Assembly (NCBI RefSeq): GCF_009938225.1
Contig: NZ_AP019657.1
Span: 3,038,001 to 3,102,000, forward strand
DNA length: 64,000 bases
Origin: Vibrio ponticus
GTDB lineage: Bacteria; Pseudomonadota; Gammaproteobacteria; Enterobacterales; Vibrionaceae
Reading direction: 5' to 3'
Shown here one piece after another: positions 1 through 9,746 of the stretch. Made by a program: the position numbers and the translations under genes. Within the stretch, counting starts at the first letter, position 1, and each line of letters opens with the position of its first letter. A model generated the notes under the pieces. The model did not search any database, was not told the DNA's origin, and saw only the letters and a program-made list of their open reading frames with translations.

Positions 1-954
1 AGCACTACTTAGTAGAATTAGCATCTCACCCATAGTATCCGCTAGATAGACTTGAGAAGATTGGTTAAGGCTATCTGTGACGGTTCTTCTTGCGACATTA
101 AACCCTGCACCGATAGAGAGTTGATAAACATCATTAAAGCGTTCAGGATGTCGTGGCACGATAATTAACAGGGCCTCTTTATTTTTGTCGAGAATTCTAC
201 GGTGGCTAGATAGGATTATTTCATCTTCACCGGCATGAGTGCTAGCGGCTATCCAAACTGGACGATCACTGCCGATATGTTCACGTAGCAGTCGTCCTTG
301 TTGCTGGATGTGTTTAGATATTTGAATATCAAACTTGATCGAGCCCGTAACTTGCAGTTTTTGGTTATCGACTCCTAGTCGAGCAAATCGTTTAGCATCG
401 GCTTCAGATTGGCACAGGATCTGGTCTATATTTTCCTGCATTTGCTTAAATAGTCTGCCAACTTTTTCATAGTTTCGACATGATTTTTCAGAGAGTCTCG
501 CATTCACAACGGTGATTGGAATGTGCTTTTTACCTAACTGATGCAGAGTATTTGGCCATAACTCGGTTTCTATAATCAATAGTTGGCTTGGTTTGATAGC
601 ATTAAGAAAACCGTTAATAGCCCAGGTAAAATCAATCGGCATGTATCGATGTTCAACAAGATTACCAAGTTTCTCGATTTGAGCTGCGCCAGTGCTGGTG
701 GTTGTAGTGACAACAATATTTTGTTTTGGATTACTTTGCTTAATCGCGCGAATAAGTGGTATTGCAGCAATGCTTTCACCAACTGAAACTGCATGAATCC
801 AAACTGGCTGAGATGAGCCGTTATATTTTGGACATATGCCGAAGTGTTCTTTCCATCGTTTGCTAAAGCTTGGTTTCCCCTCTTTTTTCTTATACAGAGA
901 AAAGAGGAGTACAGGACTTAGTAGAATTAAAAGTAAGTTATACAGAATTCGCAT
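1..954 (-). CDS. waaA: 3-deoxy-D-manno-octulosonic acid (Kdo) transferase, 3' end cut by window edge
   Basis: Transfers Kdo from CMP-Kdo to lipid IVA at the inner face of the inner membrane, the first step of LPS core assembly. The first 318 codons are present and the rest lies beyond position 1. The N-terminus has a hydrophobic anchor followed by the conserved HAVSVGE segment, whose Glu is catalytic in the family; the Rossmann-type domains continue to the edge. The ATG is at 954-952, 17 bases inside the 3' end of the upstream ligase gene, so the two are translationally coupled. It is the last visible gene of a minus-strand core operon running lpxM, GT25, waaF, ligase, waaA. Confidence 0.93.
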   Translation of the reverse strand, partial: MRILYNLLLILLSPVLLFSLYKKKEGKPSFSKRWKEHFGICPKYNGSSQPVWIHAVSVGESIAAIPLIRAIKQSNPKQNIVVTTTTSTGAAQIEKLGNLVEHRYMPIDFTWAINGFLNAIKPSQLLIIETELWPNTLHQLGKKHIPITVVNARLSEKSCRNYEKVGRLFKQMQENIDQILCQSEADAKRFARLGVDNQKLQVTGSIKFDIQISKHIQQQGRLLREHIGSDRPVWIAASTHAGEDEIILSSHRRILDKNKEALLIIVPRHPERFNDVYQLSIGAGFNVARRTVTDSLNQSSQVYLADTMGEMLILLSSA

Positions 955-2122
955 TTTTTTGATCCGAAGTGCAGAGCAGTAAGAGCATAACAAGGTAAAA
1001 AGCGAGAGAGTGTGGCTGAGATAGAGGAATGTCTGTAAGTCCAGCAACAAAATACACGATAGAGCATATGAACGCTAAGAAGTGTTTTTCACTTCTGTTT
1101 TTCAAATAATTGTACGCAGGGTAACCAAGAAGCAAGATGAGAAAACTAAGCCCTACAATACCCTTCATAATTAAGTTTGTTATTATTTGGTTGTGATAAT
1201 GTTTAAATTTGGATGCTTTTTCGGATATTTTTCCTTCATTAAATAGATTTTTCTTAGCCTGAATGTGCGTATTTCCTAAACCAAAAATCGTAGGTTGCTT
1301 GGATAGCTCCAGACCAGCCTTCCACATTTGAATTCTATAGCCAATGGATGTGTTTAGGTTACCATTGTAAATTTTGGTAACCTCTTGCTTTGTTTGAATA
1401 TATCTTGACTGTAAACTATTAAAACTAAAAAGACCGACAATAATTGAAGTGGAAATTATAATTAACAAAATTAAGATTGTGTTTTTTTTATTATACAAAA
1501 CCAAGGTGACGACTGCGAAAAGTGCAATTAGTAGAGCAAGTAAACTTCCTCGAGTTTGACTTATTAATATTGCGGATGAACCTAAAATAACAGATGTTAA
1601 TGATAATAACCTGGTTTTTTTGTTATCTGAAAGGAATACATAATAAATCGCTATGGATGTTATTGCAGCTGTAAAGGTTGTATATGGAATCGCATTGATG
1701 CTCCACAAAGAACGATCTATCTTAAGGATTAGTGCATGATATGACACGAAGAGTAATGATATAATTGTTCCGATAAAGATGAGGTGCGGTAGGTAATTAT
1801 TTATCTTATTTTTAATGCTGGCACTAGTGCATATTGATAACAGCAGTAAAGAAATAAAAACGCGGAGTTCTGAAGAACTCCCTCCCATATTAATCTTTGT
1901 AATAATACATGAGATTGTAGCGAAACCAATAATCCAGGTTAACGTATTTTTCTTGAAGTTATCAAGAAATGATTCATATCCATTAACATACAAGTTAGTG
2001 AAAAAACTTAGAAGACAGATAATAAAGAAATGTTTGTCAGAGTTTTCATACATAAAAAGACCTGAGAAAACCCAAATAAAGGGCAATGCCATCAGGGATT
2101 TTGTTATATAGCTATTGTTCAT
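938..2122 (-). CDS. waaL: O-antigen ligase / polymerase family membrane protein (WaaL type)
   Basis: A 394-residue, very hydrophobic protein with about ten membrane segments. It has the Wzy_C-type region: a conserved Arg in SQTRGSLLALL near residue 190, then a periplasmic loop ending in KHYHNQ around residues 306-311 before the last helices. WaaL enzymes move polymer from undecaprenyl diphosphate to lipid A-core in the periplasm, and this loop His is typical of them. WaaL and Wzy share this fold. I choose WaaL because the gene sits between waaF and waaA and overlaps both (ATGA with waaF, 17 bases with waaA). A Wzy role for cluster 1, which has no obvious polymerase, cannot be excluded. Confidence 0.75.
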   Translation of the reverse strand: MNNSYITKSLMALPFIWVFSGLFMYENSDKHFFIICLLSFFTNLYVNGYESFLDNFKKNTLTWIIGFATISCIITKINMGGSSSELRVFISLLLLSICTSASIKNKINNYLPHLIFIGTIISLLFVSYHALILKIDRSLWSINAIPYTTFTAAITSIAIYYVFLSDNKKTRLLSLTSVILGSSAILISQTRGSLLALLIALFAVVTLVLYNKKNTILILLIIISTSIIVGLFSFNSLQSRYIQTKQEVTKIYNGNLNTSIGYRIQMWKAGLELSKQPTIFGLGNTHIQAKKNLFNEGKISEKASKFKHYHNQIITNLIMKGIVGLSFLILLLGYPAYNYLKNRSEKHFLAFICSIVYFVAGLTDIPLSQPHSLAFYLVMLLLLCTSDQKNANSV

Positions 2123-3144
2123 ATTTTATTGACAACCGATGTTGCAGGTAGTTTTTTCAAACAATTCAAATGCCCCAGTGGACATTCGCGTTTAAAGCAA
2201 GGGCGGCATTCTAGGTCGATAGATACGATATCTACTTTTTCTGCCAAAGGTGGCGTGTAGCGCGGCGAGGTTGAACCATAGATACCGATAACATGGCAAC
2301 CAACAGCGGCTGCTACGTGCATTAAGCCAGAGTCATTACTGATTACGGTTTCGCAAGCTGCCAGTAAGTCGATTGCCTCAATTAGCGATGTTTTCCCTGC
2401 TAACACATGAATATTGCTTTGAAGTTCAGTATTTACGAGTGCTTTGATGCCTTCGCAGGTCTCAACATCTTTTTGAGAGCCAAACAGCCAAACTTGCTTC
2501 CCTTGCTTGGCTAAGTGAGTTGCCGTTTCAGCATACTTATCCTCAGGCCACTTTTTGGCTGGTCCAAATTCAGCTCCTGGGCATAGCCCGACTGCAACTT
2601 GAGATGTACTTAAGGAGTACTTAGCAAGAGTATGTTGTTGTACTATTTTATCAATAAACAGTTTTGGTTTCGCTAACTGCTCTAAGCCGCCCAATGAAGA
2701 TGAATCGCGCATTGTCTCGCTTGGGTAGGCAAGTGCTACATAGCGCTCTACCATATACTCAAATTCTGACATATTTGAGCGAATATCATTGAGCAAACCA
2801 AAGCGCATCTCACCTTTCCAACCAGTTCTTACGGGGATGTTGGCAAACCAAGGTATTAGTGCTGACTTAGCTGACTTAGGCAGTACAAAGGCGTGATCGT
2901 ACTGCTCGGTACGTAATTCAATACCGATCTTTCTTCTTGCGAGTAAATTTAAATCCCCATGCCCTAACGGCATCTCGAGCGCTTTATTCACTTCTGGCAT
3001 TCTCTCAAGAATAGGTTTACACCAACCTGGTGCAAGCACATCAATTTGAGACGCAGGGTATAGCTGTTTTAGCGTGATATAAAGTGATTGTGACATCACC
3101 ATGTCACCGACCCATGATGGACCAATAATTAAGATTTTATTCAT
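2119..3144 (-). CDS. waaF: ADP-heptose--LPS heptosyltransferase II
   Basis: GT9-family cytoplasmic enzyme of 341 residues that adds the second L-glycero-D-manno-heptose to the inner core. The N-terminus has the WaaF signature (ILIIGPSWVGDMVMSQSL). Further in are the ADP-binding GAEFGPAKKWP segment and the SNDSGLMHVAAA motif near residue 270. Length is normal for the family. Its start overlaps the end of the GT25 gene by 8 bases and its stop overlaps the ligase ATG, indicating one operon. The heptose donor is finished by HldD, encoded nearby at 6227-7168. Confidence 0.93.
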   Translation of the reverse strand: MNKILIIGPSWVGDMVMSQSLYITLKQLYPASQIDVLAPGWCKPILERMPEVNKALEMPLGHGDLNLLARRKIGIELRTEQYDHAFVLPKSAKSALIPWFANIPVRTGWKGEMRFGLLNDIRSNMSEFEYMVERYVALAYPSETMRDSSSLGGLEQLAKPKLFIDKIVQQHTLAKYSLSTSQVAVGLCPGAEFGPAKKWPEDKYAETATHLAKQGKQVWLFGSQKDVETCEGIKALVNTELQSNIHVLAGKTSLIEAIDLLAACETVISNDSGLMHVAAAVGCHVIGIYGSTSPRYTPPLAEKVDIVSIDLECRPCFKRECPLGHLNCLKKLPATSVVNKI

Positions 3145-3871
3145 GGTTGTGCGTCCAGTATATTTTCTTCATTACCGATTCGTAACTACGATAGAGTTCA
3201 ATATAGACCTTATGTAACAGCGATAATTTTTTCTTCTCTTTACGCTTGGTTGTATCGCTACTGATCGTTGAGTTGATGTTTGCTCTTTCGAATAGCGATG
3301 GGCTTACACTATAAGTCTTGACTCCGTGACGCCAAGGTTTTTCCATATAGTCATCTACTGGCTCAATAAAAGTTGATGCATTTTCGATAAACGCTTTTGC
3401 CGCACCAGGACTTAGAGCATAGGCGGTGGTACCACAGCTTTTTTTTGCGTATTGCCCTAGTTCATGTTGCGAATCAATTGTTTCTATGGGGGTAAACTTG
3501 CTCGGTTGAGTAGCAGAGAGCTTAATGTAACCATAACGATCCACGAGGGGGCGGATAGCTTCGATTACTTCTTTGACATTCGGTTGAATATCGACATTAT
3601 CTTCTAAAATAAGGATTGGCTCTCGTAATTTAATACACTCTTGCCAAAGCATATAGTGGCTGGAAAAACAGCCTAGTTCACCCGCTCTAAGTTCATATCC
3701 TTTGCGTTTTATTGTGATTTCTGGAACAGCTCTATCTGAGTTTTTGAAATCGACTTGAGAAGCATCAACTGCATCGAAAAACTCAAAGTTTATGCCTTGC
3801 TGACTCAACTGACACAGCATTCTTGCTCTTCTTTCGCTAGAACGAGAAAGGCTAACGACAAATACCTTCAT
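3137..3871 (-). CDS. glycosyltransferase family 25 (LPS core)
   Basis: A 244-residue GT25 protein, related to LgtB/LgtE-type LPS galactosyltransferases. Visible family features are the N-terminal FVVSLSRSSERR, the GELGCFSSHYMLW segment at residues 64-76, the ILEDN acidic motif (Glu90-Asp91) for metal and nucleotide sugar, and GTTAYALSPGAA further on. It probably adds an outer-core hexose in the cytoplasm; donor and linkage cannot be read from the sequence. It overlaps both neighbours (ATG inside the lpxM stop, 8 bases with waaF), so it belongs to the same core operon. Confidence 0.82.
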   Translation of the reverse strand: MKVFVVSLSRSSERRARMLCQLSQQGINFEFFDAVDASQVDFKNSDRAVPEITIKRKGYELRAGELGCFSSHYMLWQECIKLREPILILEDNVDIQPNVKEVIEAIRPLVDRYGYIKLSATQPSKFTPIETIDSQHELGQYAKKSCGTTAYALSPGAAKAFIENASTFIEPVDDYMEKPWRHGVKTYSVSPSLFERANINSTISSDTTKRKEKKKLSLLHKVYIELYRSYESVMKKIYWTHNHE

Positions 3872-4860
3872 TATTTTATTTTCCAGTCACTGTTGTAGCG
3901 TTCTTTGAATAGGTTGTAGTAGTTACTGTTATCTTCTTGAGTGCGAAGCAATTGCAATATCCACATATATTGTTCTGGCTTTGGCTGAACAAAGTGCTCA
4001 ATTGCTTGGTTCATTGCTCGAGCATCATCATAGTCTGACGTTTGAATATCTAACGCAGGCAGAACCTCTAGACTATAACGACCTGTTTCAGTATTAATTG
4101 AGGCAAATAGCGGGACGACTTTTGCTTTAGAGAGTTTTGCGAGTTTACTCAAACCGGGCAGTGTTGCTTTAGTCGTAGCAAAAAAGGGAACAAACTCACT
4201 CAATTCAGCACCATGATCTTGATCTGGCAAATAGTAACCGAGGTAGCCATCTTTAACCGACTTGATAAATGGTTTGATCCCGCCAGAGCGCTCGTATACA
4301 CGACCACCATATTGGACTCGCTGTCTGTGCATCAACCAATCCGTAACCGGGTTTTTTTGTTTTTTTGCCATTGCTGAAACAGGTAAATTCATCGATGCCA
4401 GCATCACTGCCGGAATATCGATCGCCCAAGAGTGTGGTACGAGTAATATGACCTTTTCACCAGCGTTAGTCAGTTTTGTTAGGTTCTCTTTGTTTACAAA
4501 GTCGCATTGGCTTTGTAACCATGACTTAGACTTTAAACTCAGTAGACTAAAGCGAAGTAAAAAAACGCCGGAAGTAAAAAGTGTGTCATAAACCATTTTC
4601 TCGCGTTCAGCGAAGCTTAACTCAGGGAAACATAATTCAAAGTTAACTCGTGCGCGGTGGGCTGGACCTGATTTTGCTTTAGATAGTTTATTCGCTGCTT
4701 TGGTAGCTAACCAGCGATGGAAAGATAGGGGTAAAAGTGCAATTGGTAGTGCAAACAGTACGCCTAACCAAGTTAGCCAATATTTGGGGGCTAAAAAGTG
4801 CCATGCAAACTTGGGGTTGTAGGCTTTTTCATCAAAGTCATTGCGTGGAGGTGTAGACAT
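3871..4860 (-). CDS. lpxM: lipid A biosynthesis late acyltransferase (LpxM/MsbB type)
   Basis: Adds a secondary acyl chain from acyl-ACP to Kdo2-lipid A at the inner membrane. The 329-residue protein has one N-terminal membrane segment (about residues 28-46), the catalytic HX4D motif (His143-Asp148, HSWAID), and the family segments RSGGIKPF and YLPDQDHG. The KKQKNP segment and the length favour LpxM over LpxL; acyl specificity is inferred. It is the first gene of the minus-strand core operon, and its stop (TAA) shares bases with the ATG of the GT25 gene. An 8-bp inverted repeat lies about 40 bases upstream of the start. Confidence 0.85.
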   Translation of the reverse strand: MSTPPRNDFDEKAYNPKFAWHFLAPKYWLTWLGVLFALPIALLPLSFHRWLATKAANKLSKAKSGPAHRARVNFELCFPELSFAEREKMVYDTLFTSGVFLLRFSLLSLKSKSWLQSQCDFVNKENLTKLTNAGEKVILLVPHSWAIDIPAVMLASMNLPVSAMAKKQKNPVTDWLMHRQRVQYGGRVYERSGGIKPFIKSVKDGYLGYYLPDQDHGAELSEFVPFFATTKATLPGLSKLAKLSKAKVVPLFASINTETGRYSLEVLPALDIQTSDYDDARAMNQAIEHFVQPKPEQYMWILQLLRTQEDNSNYYNLFKERYNSDWKIK

Positions 4861-4902
4861 ATATTGCTCAATAGGCGCTTCGCGCGAAAAGTTAGTCTAA
4901 TT

Positions 4903-4922
4903 TGATACACACTAGTGTATCA
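4903..4922. promoter_or_regulatory. 8-bp inverted repeat upstream of lpxM, possible operator
   Basis: TGATACAC-ACTA-GTGTATCA is a perfect 8-bp inverted repeat with a 4-base spacer in the lpxM promoter region. There is no T-run, so it is not a classic terminator. The regulator is unknown and an operator role is inferred only from position and symmetry. Confidence 0.35.
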
Positions 4923-4975
4923 CGCAATGTTTGCTGTTTCAGTCAAAGATATATGAGAAAGGGAAGTTCGCAATG

Positions 4976-5003
4976 AGAGATAGGGTAGGATAACCCCATC
5001 TCT
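4976..5003 (-). terminator. hairpin downstream of ugd, weak terminator candidate
   Basis: Imperfect stem AGAGAT...ATCTCT extended by GGGG(T)T pairing with AACCCC, about 20 bases past the ugd stop. No U-run follows on either strand, so it may be a processing or Rho-associated hairpin. Confidence 0.3.
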
Positions 5004-5024
5004 AAAGTGAGGAATATATGATAT

Positions 5025-6194
5025 CTAGTCGCAGCCAAACAGATCTCGGGTATATACCTTATTAGCGACAGATTCGAGTTCTGGATACATTCGGTTGGAT
5101 ACGATGGTGTCACAAATATCAAAGAACTCAGACTCATCTTTGATTACACGAGAATGGAAGAATTCTGAGTCTTGTAACACGGGTTCATAGACAACCACTT
5201 CCACCCCTTTGGCTTTAAGGCGCTTCATAATTCCTTGAATTGATGACGCGCGGAAATTGTCTGAACCCGCTTTCATCACTAAGCGATAGATACCTACGAC
5301 TTGCGGGTTTCGTTTGAGCACACAGTCAGCAATAAAGTCTTTTCGAGTTCGGTTCGCGTCAACAATTGCACCAATGATGTTATTTGGAACCTTTTGATAG
5401 TTCGCCAGTAACTGTTTGGTATCTTTTGGCAAACAGTAACCGCCGTAACCGAAAGAAGGGTTGTTATAGTGGTTCCCGATACGAGGATCGAGTCCAACAC
5501 CTTCAATAATTTGGCGAGCATCGAGGTTATGAGCTTCAGCGTATGAGTCCAATTCGTTGAAGTATGCTACTCGCATCGCTAGATAAGTATTTGAAAATAG
5601 CTTAACCGCTTCGGCTTCCGTAGAATTAGTGAATAACACCGGGATGTCTTGCTTTTCGGCCCCTTCGACTAATAGCTGAGCAAAGATCTCTGCGCGTTGG
5701 CTCTGTTCGCCTACGATAATTCGCGATGGATATAGATTGTCATACAACGCTTTACCTTCGCGCAAGAATTCAGGAGAGAAAATAATGTTGTCACAGCTCA
5801 GCTCCTGTTTAATTCTTTCCGTGTAACCCACTGGTACGGTTGATTTTATTACCATGGTTGCAGATGGGTTTAGCTGCATAACATCATTGATAACCGCTTC
5901 AACTGATGAGGTGTTGAAGTAGTTAGTTTGAGGATCGTAGTCTGTTGGGGTTGCAATGACTACGTAATCCGCATTTTCATATGCCACTTGTTTGTCAGTG
6001 GTGGCTGTAAAGTCAAGTTCTTTGTTTGTAAGAAAGCTCTCGATCTCACTGTCAACAATAGGAGAGCGCTTGTTATTTAGCATCTCAACCTTTTCCGCAA
6101 TAATATCAAGTGCAACCACCTGATTATTTTGAGCTAGCAACATGGCATTTGATAGCCCAACATAACCAGTACCTGCAATGGCAATTTTCACCAC
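5025..6194 (-). CDS. ugd: UDP-glucose 6-dehydrogenase
   Basis: Oxidises UDP-glucose twice with NAD to UDP-glucuronate in the cytoplasm. It has 389 residues: an N-terminal Rossmann fold ([15 protein letters not shown], residues 6-20), a central dimerisation helix and a C-terminal UDP-binding domain. The catalytic Cys254 lies in [14 protein letters not shown]-GlcA is used for capsules and as a precursor of L-Ara4N or galacturonate. It starts 32 bases after the hldD stop on the same strand, so the two are probably co-transcribed. Confidence 0.93.
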   Translation of the reverse strand: MVKIAIAGTGYVGLSNAMLLAQNNQVVALDIIAEKVEMLNNKRSPIVDSEIESFLTNKELDFTATTDKQVAYENADYVVIATPTDYDPQTNYFNTSSVEAVINDVMQLNPSATMVIKSTVPVGYTERIKQELSCDNIIFSPEFLREGKALYDNLYPSRIIVGEQSQRAEIFAQLLVEGAEKQDIPVLFTNSTEAEAVKLFSNTYLAMRVAYFNELDSYAEAHNLDARQIIEGVGLDPRIGNHYNNPSFGYGGYCLPKDTKQLLANYQKVPNNIIGAIVDANRTRKDFIADCVLKRNPQVVGIYRLVMKAGSDNFRASSIQGIMKRLKAKGVEVVVYEPVLQDSEFFHSRVIKDESEFFDICDTIVSNRMYPELESVANKVYTRDLFGCD

Positions 6195-6226
6195 AATATC
6201 CTCAAAAAATTACATTTAAATGGCAG

Positions 6227-7168
6227 TTATTTATTGATAATAGCCATGTACTCGGCAACGCCTTGGGCAACAGTTTTAAAACTATGATTGCATCCAGCTT
6301 GTCGTAACTTAGTTAAATCAGCTTGAGTGTACTCTTGGTAAGCCCCTTTCAAATGTTCAGGGAAAGGAATAGTTTCAACTTCACCTTTGCCATGATAGTT
6401 GATAACGGCTTTTGCAACTTCATTAAATGACTCTGCTTGCCCTGTGCCAAGATTGAAAATACCAGAGATACCGTGCTCTAGGAACCATAGGTTGACTGCT
6501 GATACATCACCAACGTAGACGAAATCACGCTTGAAATGTTCACTGCCTGCAAAAAGTCTCGGATTTTCGCCAGCATTCATCTGATTATTTAGGTGGAAGG
6601 CAACCGATGCCATTGAACCTTTGTGTTGTTCACGCGGACCATAAACGTTGAAGTAGCGGAAACCGGTAATTTGTGAAAGTTCTTCGCCATGCTCTTGAGC
6701 ATCTTGCCAAATACGTCGAACGTAGTTGTCGAACTGCTGCTTTGAGTAACCGTAAACATTCAATGCACCTTCATATTGTTTTTCTTCAATAAAGGTATCG
6801 GTTTCACCATAGGTTGCTGCAGATGAAGCATAAAGGAAGGGAATCTCACGCTCTAAGCAGTAATGAAGAAGTTCTTTTGAATATTCGTAGTTGTTGAGCA
6901 TGATGTATTTGCCATCCCACTCGGTAGTCGCAGAGCAAGCGCCCTCATGGAAAATCGCTTCAATTGGCCCAAAGTTTTCCCCAGCCATGACTTGCATTAG
7001 AAAATCATCGCGATCCATATAGTCGGCGATGTCAAGATCGACAAGGTTTTGAAATTTCTTACCATTTTTTAAGTTATCAACGACTAAGATGTCATTGATG
7101 CCTTTCTCGTTGAGTGCTTTGATGATGTTGCTGCCAATCATGCCAGCGCCGCCGGTTACGATGATCAT
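6227..7168 (-). CDS. hldD: ADP-L-glycero-D-manno-heptose 6-epimerase
   Basis: Extended SDR enzyme that turns ADP-D-glycero- into ADP-L-glycero-manno-heptose, the donor for WaaC and WaaF. It has 313 residues, NADP-binding GGAGMIGSN (6-14), the Ser/Thr region ASSAATYG (114-121) and catalytic Tyr139-x3-Lys143. In Vibrio species hldD (gmhD) marks the left border of O-antigen and capsule loci, and here it is divergent from polysaccharide cluster 1. Probably first gene of an hldD-ugd unit. Confidence 0.95.
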   Translation of the reverse strand: MIIVTGGAGMIGSNIIKALNEKGINDILVVDNLKNGKKFQNLVDLDIADYMDRDDFLMQVMAGENFGPIEAIFHEGACSATTEWDGKYIMLNNYEYSKELLHYCLEREIPFLYASSAATYGETDTFIEEKQYEGALNVYGYSKQQFDNYVRRIWQDAQEHGEELSQITGFRYFNVYGPREQHKGSMASVAFHLNNQMNAGENPRLFAGSEHFKRDFVYVGDVSAVNLWFLEHGISGIFNLGTGQAESFNEVAKAVINYHGKGEVETIPFPEHLKGAYQEYTQADLTKLRQAGCNHSFKTVAQGVAEYMAIINK

Positions 7169-7398
7169 ATAGGTTCCTAAAGTATGCGGATGTAACTAAC
7201 TTGAGTATATCATTCAAACTTCCTTGCACAAATTGCTATGGTTATGGTTGAAATCTAGCTCTGGGTAGAAGTGGCAATGAATTGGTCGCTTCTCTAAGGT
7301 CTTTTTAGTAAACTAAAACGTCTTGAATATTTCAAATAGGCCATTAGTTTCGAGATTTTCAATGCTATGGTTTATTGCATTTACTGTAAGGGCTATCC
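7169..7398. promoter_or_regulatory. divergent promoter region hldD / polysaccharide cluster 1
   Basis: A 230-bp AT-rich spacer between two divergent operons, which must hold both promoters. I searched for an ops/JUMPstart element and see none, unlike cluster 2. No operator is recognisable. Confidence 0.5.
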
Positions 7399-8478
7399 AT
7401 GAAAATTATGGTTACTGGTGGGGCTGGTTTTATAGGCTCAGCATTAGTTAGGTATGTTATCAATAACACTGATGATGAAGTTGTAAATATCGACAAATTG
7501 ACATATGCCGGTAACTTAGAGTCTCTACATGGTATTGATAATAATAAGCGTTATACTTTCGAGAAGGTTGATATTTGTGATAGAAGTGAATTAGAAAGAA
7601 TATTCACAAAGTACAAACCTGATGTGGTTATGCATTTGGCTGCAGAATCGCATGTCGATCGCTCGATAGATGGCCCCGCAGCGTTTATAGAAACAAACAT
7701 CGTCGGTACCTATAATATATTGGAAGCGTCGCGATTATATTGGCTTTCATTGAGTGAGAACAAGAAGCAATCATTTCTTTTTCATCATATTTCAACGGAT
7801 GAAGTCTACGGCGATTTAGAGGATACAGATGAACTGTTTACAGAGTCCACATCATACGCTCCGTCGTCCCCTTATTCTGCGTCGAAAGCTTCAAGTGATC
7901 ACCTGGTTAGGGCATGGAATCGTACCTATGGTTTACCTACCATAATTACTAATTGTTCTAACAACTATGGACCATACCATTTTCCTGAAAAGTTAATTCC
8001 ATTGATGATTCTGAATGCTCTAGAAGGTAAACATTTGCCAGTTTATGGGAGTGGAAATCAAATCCGTGACTGGTTATATGTTGAAGATCACGCGAGAGCT
8101 CTTTACAAGGTTGTTAGTAAAGGGTGTATTGGCGAAACCTACAACATAGGTGGACATAACGAAAAGTCAAATATAGAGGTAGTGAAAACAGTTTGTTCTC
8201 TACTAGAGGAACTTGTCCCTAAGAAACCCGAGGGTATTGCAAACTATACGGATTTGATTATCCATGTAGAAGATCGACCTGGGCATGATGTTCGTTACGC
8301 TATCGACGCGTCTAAAATTGAACGAGAGTTGGGATGGAAGCCTGAGGAGACTTTTGAATCAGGTATCCGTAAAACAGTTCAATGGTATTTAAATAATCAG
8401 GAATGGTGGTGTCGAGTTCGAAATGGTTCTTATGCAGGAGAGCGTTTAGGTATCTGTAATGAGGATAATATCAAATGA
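7399..8478 (+). CDS. rmlB: dTDP-glucose 4,6-dehydratase
   Basis: Converts dTDP-glucose to dTDP-4-keto-6-deoxyglucose, the branch point for dTDP-deoxysugars. The 359-residue extended SDR has GGAGFIGSA (7-15), Thr133-Asp134-Glu135 and Tyr159-x3-Lys163 of the catalytic site. It is the first gene of a tightly packed plus-strand operon and overlaps rmlA by 4 bases. No rmlC or rmlD follows, so the product goes to a 3-amino sugar rather than L-rhamnose. Confidence 0.96.
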   Translation: MKIMVTGGAGFIGSALVRYVINNTDDEVVNIDKLTYAGNLESLHGIDNNKRYTFEKVDICDRSELERIFTKYKPDVVMHLAAESHVDRSIDGPAAFIETNIVGTYNILEASRLYWLSLSENKKQSFLFHHISTDEVYGDLEDTDELFTESTSYAPSSPYSASKASSDHLVRAWNRTYGLPTIITNCSNNYGPYHFPEKLIPLMILNALEGKHLPVYGSGNQIRDWLYVEDHARALYKVVSKGCIGETYNIGGHNEKSNIEVVKTVCSLLEELVPKKPEGIANYTDLIIHVEDRPGHDVRYAIDASKIERELGWKPEETFESGIRKTVQWYLNNQEWWCRVRNGSYAGERLGICNEDNIK

Positions 8479-9341
8479 AGGGAATAGTTCTTGCTGGGGG
8501 GTCTGGAACCCGATTGTATCCTATAACGAAGGGTGTTTCTAAGCAGTTATTACCTGTTTACGATAAGCCAATGATTTATTACCCTCTTTCCGTTTTAATG
8601 TTGGCGGGTATTCGGGATATTTTAATCATTACAACTCCAGAAGATCAGGTTCATTTTATTCGATTATTAGGGGACGGATCGGATTTTGGCATTAGATTGA
8701 GCTACGAAATTCAAGCGAATCCAGATGGACTAGCTCAAGCATTCATCATTGGAGAAGACTTTATAGGAGATGAGGATGTATGTTTAGTCCTAGGAGATAA
8801 TGTCTTTTACGGTCAGGGATTTACTCCAATTTTAATCAGAGCTTCAGAGAGACAAAGTGGTGCAACAGTGTTTGGATATCAGGTTAAAGATCCTGAGCGC
8901 TTTGGGGTTGTTGAGTTTGATAACCAAATGAAAGCAATTTCGATAGAGGAAAAACCGGCTAAGCCGAAGTCGAATTATGCTGTGACAGGGTTGTATTTTT
9001 ATGACAATCGAGTAGTTGAATTCGCCAAAAAAGTAAAACCATCAAAAAGAGGTGAATTGGAAATTACGACTTTAAATGAAATGTACTTAATGGATGGTTC
9101 ATTGAGCGTGGAGTTACTAGGTAGAGGTTTTGCTTGGCTTGATACAGGCACTCATTCCAGTCTTCATGAAGCTTCATCATTCGTACAGACGATAGAGCAT
9201 GTACAAGGGCTTAAAGTGGCTTGCCTAGAGGAAATTGCATGGAGGCAGGGATGGTTAAGTGATTCTGAACTTTATAATGCCGGGGTGCAGTTGCAAAAAA
9301 ATGATTATGGGCAATATCTTTTAGCTTTGTTGGATTCATAA
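8475..9341 (+). CDS. rmlA: glucose-1-phosphate thymidylyltransferase
   Basis: Makes dTDP-glucose from dTTP and glucose-1-phosphate. It has 288 residues, the usual length. The nucleotide-binding loop GGSGTRLYP (8-16) and the [11 protein letters not shown] segment are intact, as is LGDNVFYG. The start overlaps the rmlB stop (ATGA), and the next gene begins at the base after the rmlA stop, so translation is coupled. Confidence 0.96.
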   Translation: MKGIVLAGGSGTRLYPITKGVSKQLLPVYDKPMIYYPLSVLMLAGIRDILIITTPEDQVHFIRLLGDGSDFGIRLSYEIQANPDGLAQAFIIGEDFIGDEDVCLVLGDNVFYGQGFTPILIRASERQSGATVFGYQVKDPERFGVVEFDNQMKAISIEEKPAKPKSNYAVTGLYFYDNRVVEFAKKVKPSKRGELEITTLNEMYLMDGSLSVELLGRGFAWLDTGTHSSLHEASSFVQTIEHVQGLKVACLEEIAWRQGWLSDSELYNAGVQLQKNDYGQYLLALLDS

Positions 9342-9746
9342 ATGAATAAGCTTATTCACTTGATAGATTTTCCTAATTTCACAGACGAAAGAGGTACGTT
9401 AGTTGCCTTAGAAAGTTGTAAGACGATACCGTTTGATATTAAGCGTGTATATTACTTATTTGACCTAAAAAATGGTATATCAAGAGGGTTTCATGCTCAT
9501 AAAGAAACTCGTCAAGTAGCCATATGTCTAAATGGATCATGTAATATTTTAATGGATGATGGTCAGTCAAGAAAAACAGTAAAATTGGACTCGCCAAATA
9601 AAGGTTTATTAATTGATGTTTTTCAATGGCATGAAATGCATGATTTTACGGATGATTGTATTTTAGTAGTGCTAGCAAGCCATCTTTATTTAGAAAGTGA
9701 TTATATTCGAAATTATGATGAGTTTTTAGAGGTGGTCTCGAAATGA
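9342..9746 (+). CDS. fdtA: dTDP-4-oxo-6-deoxyglucose 3,4-ketoisomerase, FdtA type
   Basis: Cupin enzyme of 134 residues that moves the keto group of dTDP-4-keto-6-deoxyglucose from C4 to C3. The catalytic pair His51 and His53 (GFHAHK) is present. In the studied pair, FdtA (galacto product) has Arg17 and His97 where QdtA (gluco product) has Tyr17 and Arg97. This protein has Arg17 (DERGTL) and His97 (QWHEMH), so I assign the galacto branch leading to Fuc3N. This reading uses remembered family sequences and should be checked by alignment. It is followed by a formyltransferase and, two genes later, the matching aminotransferase. Confidence 0.85.
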   Translation: MNKLIHLIDFPNFTDERGTLVALESCKTIPFDIKRVYYLFDLKNGISRGFHAHKETRQVAICLNGSCNILMDDGQSRKTVKLDSPNKGLLIDVFQWHEMHDFTDDCILVVLASHLYLESDYIRNYDEFLEVVSK